DNA from: Alphaproteobacteria bacterium
GTDB taxonomy: Bacteria > Pseudomonadota > Alphaproteobacteria > VGDZ01
DNA: 64,000 bases
Direction: 5' to 3'
Assembly: GCA_016869515.1 (NCBI GenBank)
Contig: VGDZ01000002.1
Coordinates: 53,418-117,417, forward strand
The translations under genes were made by a program, and so were the position numbers. The notes below the pieces were generated by a model. It was not told the origin of the DNA, ran no database searches, and saw only the letters and a program-made list of their open reading frames with translations. Positions within the stretch are counted from its first letter, which is position 1, and each line of letters opens with the position of its first letter. This document shows positions 23,314-32,819 of this stretch, piece after piece.

Positions 23314-24776
23314 GCGGCGTCACAACGTTGCTTCTGGCGATGGCGGTGCCGCTGGCCGGTGCGTTGCTGATCGCCCTGTCGCATGGCCGGCCGAACCAGC
23401 GTGAGGCGGTGACCCTCGTCACCGCTGGGGTCATGTTTGGCCTTGTCGCTTCGCTGGTGCCCGAAGTGCTGGCTGGCGGCCGGCCGGCCACCCAGCCATG
23501 GTCCATCCTGCCCGGGCTGGAGCTGCGGTTTACGCTCGAGCCGCTTGGCATGCTATTCGCGCTCGTCGCCTCATCCCTGTGGATCGTCAATTCGATGTAT
23601 TCCATCGGCTACATGCGCAGTAATGACGAGCCGCGACAGACCTCTTTCTACGTGTTCTTTGCCGTCGCCCTGGCGGCGACGCTCGGCATTGCCTTCGCCG
23701 GCAATTTGTTCACGCTGTTCCTGTTCTACGAGCTGCTGACGCTCTCGACCTATCCGCTGGTCGTCCACAAACAGAATGCCGAGGCCCTGCGCGCCGGCCG
23801 CACCTATCTGCTGCTGCTCATCGGCAGCTCTATCGTCTTCTTCCTTCCGGCCATAGTCTGGGTGTCCTGGACGGCCGGCACCACGACGTTTACGCTAGGC
23901 GGGGTCGTCTCCGACGTGATGACGCCCGACGAAACCGGCTGGCTTCTTGCGTTATTTGCCATTGGCATCGGCAAGGCCGCGATCATGCCGATGCATCGCT
24001 GGCTGCCGGTGGCCATGGTGGCCCCCACCCCGGTCAGCGCCCTTCTGCACGCGGTCGCGGTCGTGAAGGCCGGCGTGTTCAGCATCGTCAAGATCACGGT
24101 CTACGTCATCGGCGTTGAGAATCTAGCGCGCGTCGGCAGCGGGGATTGGTTGCTCTATGTCGCGGGCACGACGGTTATCGTTGCGTCGCTGATCGCGCTC
24201 ACCCAGGACAATCTCAAGCGCCGTCTCGCCTACTCGACCGTCAGCCAGCTCTCTTACGTCGTCCTGGCCGCGGCAATTCTCACGCCGACTTCGGTCATTG
24301 CAGCTGCGCTTCATATCGCCGCGCATGCCTTCGGCAAAATCACGTTGTTCTTTGCCGCCGGGTCAATCTACACCGCAGCGCATAAGACTGAGGTAAGCGA
24401 GCTGGACGGCATCGGACGGCGCATGCCGTGGACCATGGGTGCCTTCGCCGTCGGTGCCTTGAGCATGGTTGGCGTGCCTCCGGCAGCCGGCTTCACCAGC
24501 AAATGGTACCTGGCCAGCGCAGCGCTCGCCGCCGGTCAGCACTTTGCGCTGGCGGTCATCGTCCTGAGCACGTTGCTCAACGCCGCCTATTTCGTGCCAA
24601 TCGTCTATGCCGCATTCCTTAAGCCCGAGCCGGCGAGCGGCCACGGCCATGCTCATGGCGAGGCGCCATGGCCGATGGTTCTCGCTCTGGTAACCACCGC
24701 CGCCGGAACTATGCTGCTCTTTCTGGTGCCCAACCTGCCGCTCGCCCTGGCGCGGCAACTGGCGGGACTGTCATGA
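23310..24776 (+). CDS. Proton-conducting antiporter subunit (NuoL/MrpA-N/MrpD-like), second copy
   Basis: FLFYELLTLSTYPLVVHKQ, MPMHRWLPVAMVAPTPVSALLHAVAVVKAGVFS, DNLKRRLAYSTVSQLSYV. Confidence 0.9.
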   Translation: MSGVTTLLLAMAVPLAGALLIALSHGRPNQREAVTLVTAGVMFGLVASLVPEVLAGGRPATQPWSILPGLELRFTLEPLGMLFALVASSLWIVNSMYSIGYMRSNDEPRQTSFYVFFAVALAATLGIAFAGNLFTLFLFYELLTLSTYPLVVHKQNAEALRAGRTYLLLLIGSSIVFFLPAIVWVSWTAGTTTFTLGGVVSDVMTPDETGWLLALFAIGIGKAAIMPMHRWLPVAMVAPTPVSALLHAVAVVKAGVFSIVKITVYVIGVENLARVGSGDWLLYVAGTTVIVASLIALTQDNLKRRLAYSTVSQLSYVVLAAAILTPTSVIAAALHIAAHAFGKITLFFAAGSIYTAAHKTEVSELDGIGRRMPWTMGAFAVGALSMVGVPPAAGFTSKWYLASAALAAGQHFALAVIVLSTLLNAAYFVPIVYAAFLKPEPASGHGHAHGEAPWPMVLALVTTAAGTMLLFLVPNLPLALARQLAGLS

Positions 24777-25012
24777 GCTCCTTGCACCCCTTCACCGTGC
24801 GCACCGCCCTTATCCTGTGCGTCGTCTGTTTCGTCATCCTGGCGCTCACGGTAATTGCCGAGTTTTTCATTTACCGCCACGGTCAGTTCGGCATCGACGA
24901 GAGTTTCTGCTTCAACGCCTGGTACGGCTTTGTTGCCTGCGTCGCTCTGGTGGCCGTGTCGCGGCTGATCGGCTTGGTCCTGAAGCGGCCGGATACCTAC
25001 TATGACCGCTAG
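24773..25012 (+). CDS. Small two-TM membrane protein embedded in the mrp operon
   Basis: 79 aa, ATGA overlap with upstream gene and overlap with downstream gene; two hydrophobic segments. Confidence 0.8.
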   Translation: MSSLHPFTVRTALILCVVCFVILALTVIAEFFIYRHGQFGIDESFCFNAWYGFVACVALVAVSRLIGLVLKRPDTYYDR

Positions 25013-26687
25013 CATTCTCCTCCCGCCGGCACTTCCGTTGTTTCTCGGCGCGGCACTCCTGACCATCGCGCGCGGACGCCTGCGGGCGGCGGTGATGCTT
25101 CTTGCGCCCCTCGTAGCGCTGGCGATGGTCTGGCTGGTTCCCGATACGAACGCTGGAATTACGGGTTTCCTTGGCTACGATCTCATCATCGTGCGCGGCG
25201 ACCGGCTTAGCCGCTGGTTCGGTACCGTCTTTGCCATTATGGCCTTCGCCGGCGGACTGTTCGCGCTCAACCAGGAGAGCCGACTCGAAGCGGTTGCCGC
25301 GCAGGTCTACGCCGGCGGCGCGCTGGGCGTCGTTTTTGCCGGCGATCTGCTGACCACTTTCGTGTTCTGGGAGATCATGGCGCTCGCCTCGACCGTCGTC
25401 GTGTGGAGTGCCGGCGGAGCGTCGCGGGCCGCGGGTTTTCGGTATCTCCTGATTCACCTGCTTGGTGGCGTGCTACTGATGATCGGTTCGGCTGGCGAAG
25501 CTCAGGCGACCGGCAGCCTGGCCTTCAACGTCATGGCGCCCGACACAGCGGCGCGCTGGCTGATCCTTGCCGGCTTCCTGATCAATGCCGGTGCGCCACC
25601 TCTTTCGGCCTGGATACCCGACGCCTATCCGCAATCGTCGTACAGCGGCATGGTCGTTCTCTCCGCCTTCACTACCAAGACCGCAGTCTACGTCCTGCTG
25701 CGCGGCTTCCCTGGCGCCGAAGTCCTGATCTGGGTTGGGCTCTACATGGTGTTTTACGGGATCGTCTACGCGATTCTCGAGAATGACATGCGTCGCATCC
25801 TCGCTTACAGCATCGTCAATCAGGTCGGCTTCATGGTTGCCGGCATCGGAATTGGCACCGAGCTCGCGCTGAATGGCGCCGCGTCGCACGCCTTTGCACA
25901 CATCGTTTATAAGGCGCTGCTGCTGATGTCTGCCGGGTCTGTCCTCTATATGACCGGTAAGTCAAAATGCACCGAGCTCGGTGGCCTGTTCCGCAGCATG
26001 CCGCTGACCGCGATCTCCGGAATCGTCGGAGCGCTGGCGATCTCTGCTTTCCCGCTCACCTCGGGCTTCGTCACCAAGTCGATGATCAGTGACGCGGCCG
26101 GGCAGGAGAGGCTGATGCTCGTGTGGTTCCTGCTGGCGGCTGGCTCGGCCGGAGTCTTCCTGCACGCCGGTATCAAGTTCCCCTGGTTCGTCTTTTTCCA
26201 GCGCGATTCCGGACTGCGCCCGTCTGACCCACCGGTGAACATGCGCGCGGCGATGCTCCTCTTCTCGTTTCTCTGCATCCTCCTGGGTGTTGCGCCGGGC
26301 GTGCTTTACCGCTGGCTGCCGTTCGGTGCGTCGTACGAGCCGTACACCGCGGATCATGTGGTGACCCAGCTGCAGCTCCTGCTGTTCTCCGGCCTCGCTT
26401 TTTTCATGCTGCTCGGGCTCCTGAGGCGGACCCCGACGGTCACGCTCGATTTCGACTGGCTCTATCGGCGCGCCGGCGTCGCACTGGCTAGTGGTGTGAC
26501 CCGCGCAGCGCATGTCGCCTGGCGCAACTTCGCGGCCGGTATGCGTGGCATGGTCGACGAAATCCTGTCTGGTATTTCTATCCTGGCCCGCCGAGGAATC
26601 CTGGCGCGCGCACAGGACAGCGGTACGATGGCCATGGTCGCGGTCGCTATGCTCGCGGTCTACCTGGTGGTGGAATTCGTGCGGTGA
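25002..26687 (+). CDS. Na+/H+ antiporter subunit D-like (NuoM/N-like), third copy
   Basis: FVFWEIMALASTVVVW, PPLSAWIPDAYPQSSYSGMVVLSAFTTKTAVY, NDMRRILAYSIVNQVGFM. Confidence 0.9.
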   Translation: MTASILLPPALPLFLGAALLTIARGRLRAAVMLLAPLVALAMVWLVPDTNAGITGFLGYDLIIVRGDRLSRWFGTVFAIMAFAGGLFALNQESRLEAVAAQVYAGGALGVVFAGDLLTTFVFWEIMALASTVVVWSAGGASRAAGFRYLLIHLLGGVLLMIGSAGEAQATGSLAFNVMAPDTAARWLILAGFLINAGAPPLSAWIPDAYPQSSYSGMVVLSAFTTKTAVYVLLRGFPGAEVLIWVGLYMVFYGIVYAILENDMRRILAYSIVNQVGFMVAGIGIGTELALNGAASHAFAHIVYKALLLMSAGSVLYMTGKSKCTELGGLFRSMPLTAISGIVGALAISAFPLTSGFVTKSMISDAAGQERLMLVWFLLAAGSAGVFLHAGIKFPWFVFFQRDSGLRPSDPPVNMRAAMLLFSFLCILLGVAPGVLYRWLPFGASYEPYTADHVVTQLQLLLFSGLAFFMLLGLLRRTPTVTLDFDWLYRRAGVALASGVTRAAHVAWRNFAAGMRGMVDEILSGISILARRGILARAQDSGTMAMVAVAMLAVYLVVEFVR

Positions 26688-26702
26688 TGCGCGACAGCGC
26701 GG

Positions 26703-26954
26703 CTATTGAAGGAGCCGCCCGAGCCAATAAACAGGCCATATAAACGAGAGAAACAGAGCCTCGAATACTAAATCGGTCAGACTAGACCCATCGCCGACCG
26801 CCCTCGCTTGCCCTTTGACGAGGTAGGCGTAGGTCATCGCATTACCCAGGGCATAGGCAACGAGCAATTGGTATCTATAGCGGTTCCACAGCCGCTTCAC
26901 ATGGTCGCGCTCGACATTCCGGTCGTCAGAATCTTGAGGTTGGAGATTGCTCAC
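26703..26954 (-). CDS. Hypothetical small membrane protein
   Basis: 83 aa, two hydrophobic stretches, convergent with the mrp operon. Confidence 0.5.
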   Translation of the reverse strand: MSNLQPQDSDDRNVERDHVKRLWNRYRYQLLVAYALGNAMTYAYLVKGQARAVGDGSSLTDLVFEALFLSFIWPVYWLGRLLQ

Positions 26955-27034
26955 GGCGGTGAATTTATAGCCTCTTCAAGCGGCGTCGGATATATTTTTT
27001 GCCTTACTCGCGCTGCTCTATTCAAGGAGGTAAA

Positions 27035-27286
27035 ATGATTGTGGATGCACCACTTTCGGATGTTACCAGCGCGTTGCTGAGGAATGGTGATCCATCGGTT
27101 TTCGCGCTCATCGACACTAAGCCAACCGTTGTCCGTGACACGGCCTTCTTTCCAGAAGCGTTTAGCCTTCTCCTTGATCACGGCTGGGCCGGAGTAGCCG
27201 TTGTGATTGCCGACGGGGTTCTGCGCTGGTCGCCCATGGGGGCGCGCCCGCTGACGGCGGCTCTCTCGCCGCGCTTGTGGCGGTGA
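27035..27286 (+). CDS. Hypothetical protein with strong Shine-Dalgarno, possibly truncated
   Basis: AAGGAGGTAAAATG start context; 83 aa. Confidence 0.45.
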   Translation: MIVDAPLSDVTSALLRNGDPSVFALIDTKPTVVRDTAFFPEAFSLLLDHGWAGVAVVIADGVLRWSPMGARPLTAALSPRLWR

Positions 27287-27395
27287 TCGAGATACAAGCG
27301 AAGTTGGGCGGAAACGAGGTTCCGGCGCAGTTCGCTCCAGGGACACGACCCATACGCCCTGAGAAACCCATTGCGATCGGCTTTTGCCAAACGGA

Positions 27396-28205
27396 TCAGC
27401 CGGGAACGGCGCCGGCCCGCAGGTCCTTGAGGCGCAGCAGCATGGTCAGCATGCGTTCGAGCTTACGGTCGAGATGCACCTCATAGCGGCCCAGCCGCTG
27501 CAGCTTGTCGGGGTCGAGCGACTCGCCGAACGCCTGCTCGCGGATCAGCGGGCGGTTGGCGAGTTCCTTCTTGCGCCCATCAAACCACGGCATCACCGTC
27601 CCTTCGAGGAAGCGGCGCAGGCCGGCCTCATCGGGCGTGGCCGGCTCCTCGCCCTCGTCCAGGTCTTCGGGATCGCGGGCCAGCATGTCCGCCCACCAGT
27701 CCCGCGTATCCCCGCGTAGAGCGGCCAGCGCGGAATCGTAGCGGTCGTTTCGGCACGAGCCGAGCAGGTCGAGCGCCCGGCGCGTCATGGCTTCGCCCTC
27801 GTCCATTTCGCGGATGTCGTCCTTGATGTCCCCAGCCGTGGTGTGGATCGCATCGACCACGCGCTCGGACTGGTCGGTGGCATCCAGATGCACCAGCGCT
27901 GATTTGACCGTCTCGCGGTAAGGCTCCAGCGCATCCTTCAGCCCGCGCCGATGCGCGGCGGCTTCGGCCAGGCGTAGCCGGCGTTTGCGCCACAGGATGC
28001 CTGCCAGTTCCTCGACCAGATGCTCCTCGGTCGGTCCCTGCGGCGCGTGCTCGGCCGCGAGTGCTGCGACCAGCGCGCGATATTCGTCGGCGTCTTCCCA
28101 GGGCAGGACGGTGTAGCGCGACAGCACGCCGTGGCGCAGCGCGTTGAAGCGGGTGATCTCGGTGCCGCCGGTCTCGGCCGGTAGATCGGGCTTGGTCTCG
28201 GTCAT
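27396..28205 (-). CDS. Hypothetical island-type protein
   Basis: 269 aa, RFNALRHGVLSRYTVLPWEDADEYRALVAALAAEHAP...EEHLVEELAGILWRKRRLRLAEAAA; GATG-coupled to upstream gene. Confidence 0.7.
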   Translation of the reverse strand: MTETKPDLPAETGGTEITRFNALRHGVLSRYTVLPWEDADEYRALVAALAAEHAPQGPTEEHLVEELAGILWRKRRLRLAEAAAHRRGLKDALEPYRETVKSALVHLDATDQSERVVDAIHTTAGDIKDDIREMDEGEAMTRRALDLLGSCRNDRYDSALAALRGDTRDWWADMLARDPEDLDEGEEPATPDEAGLRRFLEGTVMPWFDGRKKELANRPLIREQAFGESLDPDKLQRLGRYEVHLDRKLERMLTMLLRLKDLRAGAVPG

Positions 28206-28861
28206 CGCCAGAATCTCCTTCTTCGTTTCGGGTTGTCGATCCGCGCCAGCAGGCGTTCAGCCTGAAGCGCAAAGGCCTCGTCGGCGCGCATCTCGTCTTC
28301 GAAGGCGCGTTCGCGCAGGCGGTCGTAGGTCCGCCGCCACATGCCCTTGGGCTTGGGCGGAAAGGGCGAGGCCATGCCGGGATCGCCGCCCAGGCGTTGC
28401 TTGATCTTGTCGGCCCGACGCAGCATGCGATCCCATGTGCCTTCGCCTTGGCTGGCGTGTGCGAGGCGATAGCAATGCCGGCACAGGAAATAGCGCCCCG
28501 GCCCGTGCAGCTTGGCCACGCGCCGCCCGCAGGCGATGCCGTTCACCACGCCCGGACAGATGAAATACGGCCGCGCCCCGCCCAAGCGGCAGGCGACGCG
28601 GACGATGCGGACGGTCTCGGCCACGTCCTCCCACTCCGCGCCGCCGACGCGCACGCGGTAGGTGAGATGCAGCCGGTCTTCCTCCGCGCGCAGGTTGATC
28701 GAGGCAACCTTCTCGCCGTCGCGCGTCCATTGCCAGCTGCCCACCCAGCCGGCGCGCAGGCAGCCCGTCTTGTGCACCCGGTTCACGTCGATCGAGCGGC
28801 AGGCCTCTACCGTGCCGCGTCCCGATCCGCTTGGCCGTCCCGATCCGAAGCCGCCCATCAT
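28202..28861 (-). CDS. Hypothetical zinc-ribbon-like protein
   Basis: 219 aa; GFGSGR start, ARPYFICPG...CGRRVAKLHGPGRYFLCRHCYRLAHAS Cys pairs. Confidence 0.7.
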   Translation of the reverse strand: MMGGFGSGRPSGSGRGTVEACRSIDVNRVHKTGCLRAGWVGSWQWTRDGEKVASINLRAEEDRLHLTYRVRVGGAEWEDVAETVRIVRVACRLGGARPYFICPGVVNGIACGRRVAKLHGPGRYFLCRHCYRLAHASQGEGTWDRMLRRADKIKQRLGGDPGMASPFPPKPKGMWRRTYDRLRERAFEDEMRADEAFALQAERLLARIDNPKRRRRFWR

Positions 28862-29406
28862 GCGCCCCCGTTTTTTCCGAAATCGTCAGGCAACTTGGCC
28901 GGCCCTTTGATGCCCATGGCCTTGAGAGCTTCGACCGCTTCGGCCTTCCGGCCCGCGTGCCAGGCGGGCCAGCAGCGCGAATGCAGCCAGACATGGCCGG
29001 TCGGCTCGGTGCCGTGCGGCAGCAGCACGTCGTGGGCATGATCGCCGCCACCGCAGGCGCGGCAGCGCCCGGGCGGCGAGCGCTCGAAGCTGAGGTTCAT
29101 CCATTCTACGACGCAGCATTCAAACGCCCGGGCCTCGGCATCCGGGCGCGGCAGACCGCCGTCGAACTCGGCGACGCCGGCGCGCTCGTCGAAATGCGCC
29201 TGCCAGTCCTCGGCAGACCAGCCGTCCCGGCCTGGCCGCAGCAGGTCGATGATCTCCTGTTTGTTGCTGGCAAGAGCGTCGAGGATTTCCGGTGGCGGTG
29301 GCGCGTGGGCTTGCAGGACAAGGCCATCGCCATCGACCCTTAGATCGAGGCCGGCGGCCCGTGCCGTCCGCAGGATTGCTGTGGCGCTCACAGCCGCGCA
29401 CTCCAC
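28858..29406 (-). CDS. Hypothetical protein with TubC_N docking-like N-terminus and Cys/His-rich C-terminus
   Basis: ILRTARAAGLDLRVDGDGLVLQAHAPPPPEILDALASNKQEIIDLLRP; CRACGGGDHAHD...HSRCWPAW. Confidence 0.65.
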   Translation of the reverse strand: MECAAVSATAILRTARAAGLDLRVDGDGLVLQAHAPPPPEILDALASNKQEIIDLLRPGRDGWSAEDWQAHFDERAGVAEFDGGLPRPDAEARAFECCVVEWMNLSFERSPPGRCRACGGGDHAHDVLLPHGTEPTGHVWLHSRCWPAWHAGRKAEAVEALKAMGIKGPAKLPDDFGKNGGA

Positions 29407-31343
29407 CCGGTTTTTGCGGGCGCGGATTGGGGCTGGTCCTTTGTGTCCGCACCGTCCGCAGCGGTCCCATCCTTGGATTTCAACGGTTTTGCGCGGACGG
29501 TCTGGACCGCCGCGTTCGGCCGACCGTCTGCGTCGTTGGCGACCGTCCGCAGGTTGGGTGCCGCGGAGCCGTTGACCGGCTTGGATTTCGACCTTAGCGC
29601 GGACGATGCGGACGGCACGGACGGTTGCGCCCCGTCCCGTTCCGGCGCCGGATCGGCGGATGCTGCGGTGATGCGGATGACCCGGGTTCGCGCCCGGCCC
29701 TCGCGCTCGAAGGCGATTTCGATGCCGATCTTGCGCAGGAAGGTCGCCGCCCGGCGCAAGCGCCCTGCCAAGGCGCGCGGGCTGTCGGGCCAGGTCTTGG
29801 CCTTAGCCACGCGCTCGCCCGCCATCTCCCCAAGGGCGCCCAGAAGTTCCGAGGCGGTTCCCGTCCACTCGGTCCTCTCCGCCATCACGGCGCGCACGGT
29901 GGCGGCGATCGGGTCAGCCTCGATGACGCCCTCGACGGCCTCGTCGCGGGTGCCGCAATAGGCAGCCCCGAACGTGCCGGCTGGCCAGAGCGCGGTCTCG
30001 CAGGCGGTCACCCACAGTGCGAAGTCGGCCATGCGCGGGAGCCTCGGCAGGTGGGTGTCGGGCAGACGCTTCAGGCCCTCGACCACGGCGTCGAGCAGCA
30101 CGCCCAAGATGCGCGGACGCTCGGCCTCGAACGCTGCCCAGAGTTCCGCCTCGGGCCGGCGGCGCTCCTCTGGGATCGGCTCCAGCGTCAGGAACACGGC
30201 GCGGTCGGCGAGGTCGGGCCGCGTGACGATGTCTTCGATGCCGTTCAGGATCACCGGGCGGGCGGCGTCGAACAGCACCTCGTCCTGGTCGGTGTAGAGC
30301 TGGCGCACGGCGAACCCGCCGCCGGTGGCCAGCCGGCAGAGCGTATCGGAAATCCACGCCGGCAGGCCCGACACGTTGTCGAAGGCCAGCACATGGCCGT
30401 TGCTGGCGCCGACGAACAGGTCGCGGTCCTCGCGCGGCAGGGCACGCAGCGGCGCGGTGTTGGGATCGAGCAGCGCGCGCAGGATCGCCGAGAAGGTGGA
30501 CTTGGCCGATCCCTGCTCGCCCGACAGCACGAGCACCGGATAGGGTCCGCGATTGCGCAGGCATGCTAGCGCCCAGGCGACCACCAGCACGAAGTCGGCA
30601 TTGGACTGGACGTTGAGGAATGAGCGCATCGCAGCAATCGAGCCGCCCGGCGCCGGGATCGCCAGAGGCTTCATGCCGGATGCGCGGCGGAAGCGCACCG
30701 GCGGATTGTCGATTACCCGCCAGCCGGTGGCGTCGATCTCGACCGCCCGCCACGCCTTGTCGCCGACATCGACGTAGAGCTTGCCGTCCAGCCCGCCAAC
30801 GCGGATATGCACGATCCGCTCCGGTGCGTCGAAATGCGCCTTGGCCTCGATCACACTCAGGGCGGATTGCAGCGCTTCCGAACTCGGCGCGCCTTGCGTC
30901 GCCTCGAAGAAGCGGCGCGCCAGCCAACGGCGGAAGCCCTTGGCGCGAATCGGCCAGGTCTCGCGGTGGCCGTTAATGTCGAGATCGGCGAAGCCGGTCC
31001 CGTCGGGCGCGTGAAATAGTTCGGCGGTCTGCGCGAGGTCGATGAGGATGTCGGCCTGCGTCGGCCCGCGCCCAGCATCGCCGTTTTCCTCGGCGATGGC
31101 CTCGTCGAGCGCAGTCACCCGGCAGCCGGCCCTCTTCAACTGCGAGCGCAGCAACTCGAAGGCGGCGCGATTTTCCGTCTTCAGCGCGGCGAGGCGCTCC
31201 AGCACCTCCGGCGTAAACGCGGCGCCTGGATCGGTCGCGGTTTTCTCGACCAGCCCATCGAGCGGATCGGCGATGTCCTCGGCCGCGTCGATGGCGTCGG
31301 CGATCGGGTTCGCGCCGATCTCGATTTCGGGTTCCCCGTTCAT
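29388..31343 (-). CDS. ATP-dependent DNA helicase/primase-associated protein (P-loop, mobile-element replication type)
   Basis: VLVLSGEQGSAKSTFSAILRALLDPN Walker A, LAFDNVSGLPAWISDTLCRLATGGGFAVRQLYTD; 651 aa. Confidence 0.75.
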   Translation of the reverse strand: MNGEPEIEIGANPIADAIDAAEDIADPLDGLVEKTATDPGAAFTPEVLERLAALKTENRAAFELLRSQLKRAGCRVTALDEAIAEENGDAGRGPTQADILIDLAQTAELFHAPDGTGFADLDINGHRETWPIRAKGFRRWLARRFFEATQGAPSSEALQSALSVIEAKAHFDAPERIVHIRVGGLDGKLYVDVGDKAWRAVEIDATGWRVIDNPPVRFRRASGMKPLAIPAPGGSIAAMRSFLNVQSNADFVLVVAWALACLRNRGPYPVLVLSGEQGSAKSTFSAILRALLDPNTAPLRALPREDRDLFVGASNGHVLAFDNVSGLPAWISDTLCRLATGGGFAVRQLYTDQDEVLFDAARPVILNGIEDIVTRPDLADRAVFLTLEPIPEERRRPEAELWAAFEAERPRILGVLLDAVVEGLKRLPDTHLPRLPRMADFALWVTACETALWPAGTFGAAYCGTRDEAVEGVIEADPIAATVRAVMAERTEWTGTASELLGALGEMAGERVAKAKTWPDSPRALAGRLRRAATFLRKIGIEIAFEREGRARTRVIRITAASADPAPERDGAQPSVPSASSALRSKSKPVNGSAAPNLRTVANDADGRPNAAVQTVRAKPLKSKDGTAADGADTKDQPQSAPAKTGWSARL

Positions 31344-32233
31344 TACGCGCCCTCCTCGATGTGGGGCGCTCGGCCCGGCAGTATGTCGTTGAAGTCCATG
31401 CCTTGCGGCGGGCGGGCGATGCGCACGCGCCGGCCCTGGCGCTTCCAGCGAATGGCGCAAACCCGTGCCGCCTCCTCGCCGGCCTCGTCGCCATCAGCCA
31501 GCACGATCACGTCGCGCACGCTCGTCGGCAGGTCGAGGCTGCGCAGCCCAGAAGTCGAAAGCGCCGCCCAGGCGGGTTTGCCACTCGCCTGCATGGCGGC
31601 AAGGCACGTTTCGATGCCTTCACCGACCATTAGAACCTCGCCTGGATCGGCGAGACGTACCGCCCCGCCCCGGCACGGGCCAAGCATCATTTTCTCCGGA
31701 TCGACGGGCGCTTTCCCGCCGCCGTCGAGCGCGAGGAAGGTGCGATGGACAGCGACGGGCGTTCCGTCGACGCCGTTCGTTACCAGCGCCACCATTGCCG
31801 GCCAGAAGCCGCCCGACGGATGCTTAAGAGCGGGATGGAAGCGCAGCGCGTCGGAAGGCGGCAGGTGCAGTTGGCGCGATACAAAATAGGTCGCGACCGG
31901 CGTCTCCGGCGAAGGCCTCGACGAGTGCCAGATGGCCAGAGCCCTCTCCGTGCGCCTGGCGTCATCGCCATCCGGTTCGTGCTCGACCGGCTTGCGACGC
32001 TGGGTCCACGCCGAAGAGCGTGCGCGGCTTTCGCTCCAAAGCCCGCGCCCGCGCAGCGCAGCGATAACGCGCTCCTGTTCGCAGCCGGCGTGGCAGCGCA
32101 CGAGCACCTTGCCATCTCGCGTATCGGTCAACGAAAGGCTGGGCATGCGGTCATCATGGGCCGGGCATCGCGCCGTCCAGCCGCCGCCGGCCTTGCGCCC
32201 ACCCAGGGCATTGGCGATGGCTTCAGCGGTCAT
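31343..32233 (-). CDS. Toprim domain-containing primase-like protein
   Basis: CPAHDDRMPSLSLTDT...CHAGCEQERVIAAL zinc ribbon; EVLMVGEGIETCLAA and VIVLADGDEAGEEAA toprim motifs. Confidence 0.88.
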   Translation of the reverse strand: MTAEAIANALGGRKAGGGWTARCPAHDDRMPSLSLTDTRDGKVLVRCHAGCEQERVIAALRGRGLWSESRARSSAWTQRRKPVEHEPDGDDARRTERALAIWHSSRPSPETPVATYFVSRQLHLPPSDALRFHPALKHPSGGFWPAMVALVTNGVDGTPVAVHRTFLALDGGGKAPVDPEKMMLGPCRGGAVRLADPGEVLMVGEGIETCLAAMQASGKPAWAALSTSGLRSLDLPTSVRDVIVLADGDEAGEEAARVCAIRWKRQGRRVRIARPPQGMDFNDILPGRAPHIEEGA

Positions 32234-32528
32234 GGCGTGCCTCCCCGTTCCCGGAGGCGTCGTGTGTGCCGATGTCGTTCGCCTGCGACGGCAATTCGGC
32301 CCGCGACCATTCGGCCAGCACGGAGAAGAAGCCGGTCATGTTCTCCGCGATCTGCCTTGCGTCCTCGCGGCTGAGATCGCGGCCGAGGCGCGGCTGCCAG
32401 ACCTCCCGGGCGCGCCGGATCAGGTCATCCTTCAGATTGTCGTTCGTTGCGTGCGACGGTTTCACCGAAGACCTCACGGGCGGTTCCTCGCCGCTCCGTG
32501 CTCCTGGCCTCCGGCCTCGGAATCCCAC
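32223..32528 (-). CDS. Hypothetical island protein
   Basis: DDLIRRAREVWQPRLGRDLSREDARQIAENMTGFFSVLAEW; overlaps next gene. Confidence 0.55.
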   Translation of the reverse strand: MGFRGRRPGARSGEEPPVRSSVKPSHATNDNLKDDLIRRAREVWQPRLGRDLSREDARQIAENMTGFFSVLAEWSRAELPSQANDIGTHDASGNGEARHDR

Positions 32529-32600
32529 CGATGACGCTGGACCTACGTGATTTGAATCTCGGGTGTCCCCATCGCAGGGATCGCCGTTATTGGCGCCGCG

Positions 32601-32819
32601 TCAGCGCGGCAGTTCGTCCTCGGGGATGTGGAACTTGTGCGACTTGCCTGCGCGGATCACGAGTTGGCGCTTGCCTCCATTCGTAATCTCGCAGACGATG
32701 GAACAATCGAAGAAGCCGTGGCTCAGTCCGTCCGTCAGGACCTTCTCGATGTGGCGCAACGCCTCGCCGAACTGGCCGCGACGCCCGGCAACGGGCGCGG
32801 ATGCGGGAACGTCACGCAT
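32601..32819 (-). CDS. Hypothetical small protein
   Basis: 72 aa, collinear and overlapping with upstream DUF5659-like gene. Confidence 0.5.
   Translation of the reverse strand: MRDVPASAPVAGRRGQFGEALRHIEKVLTDGLSHGFFDCSIVCEITNGGKRQLVIRAGKSHKFHIPEDELPR

Noticed and set aside
26951-27346. 131-aa minus ORF
   Set aside because: No domain, overlaps the better-supported 27035-27286 ORF with strong Shine-Dalgarno.
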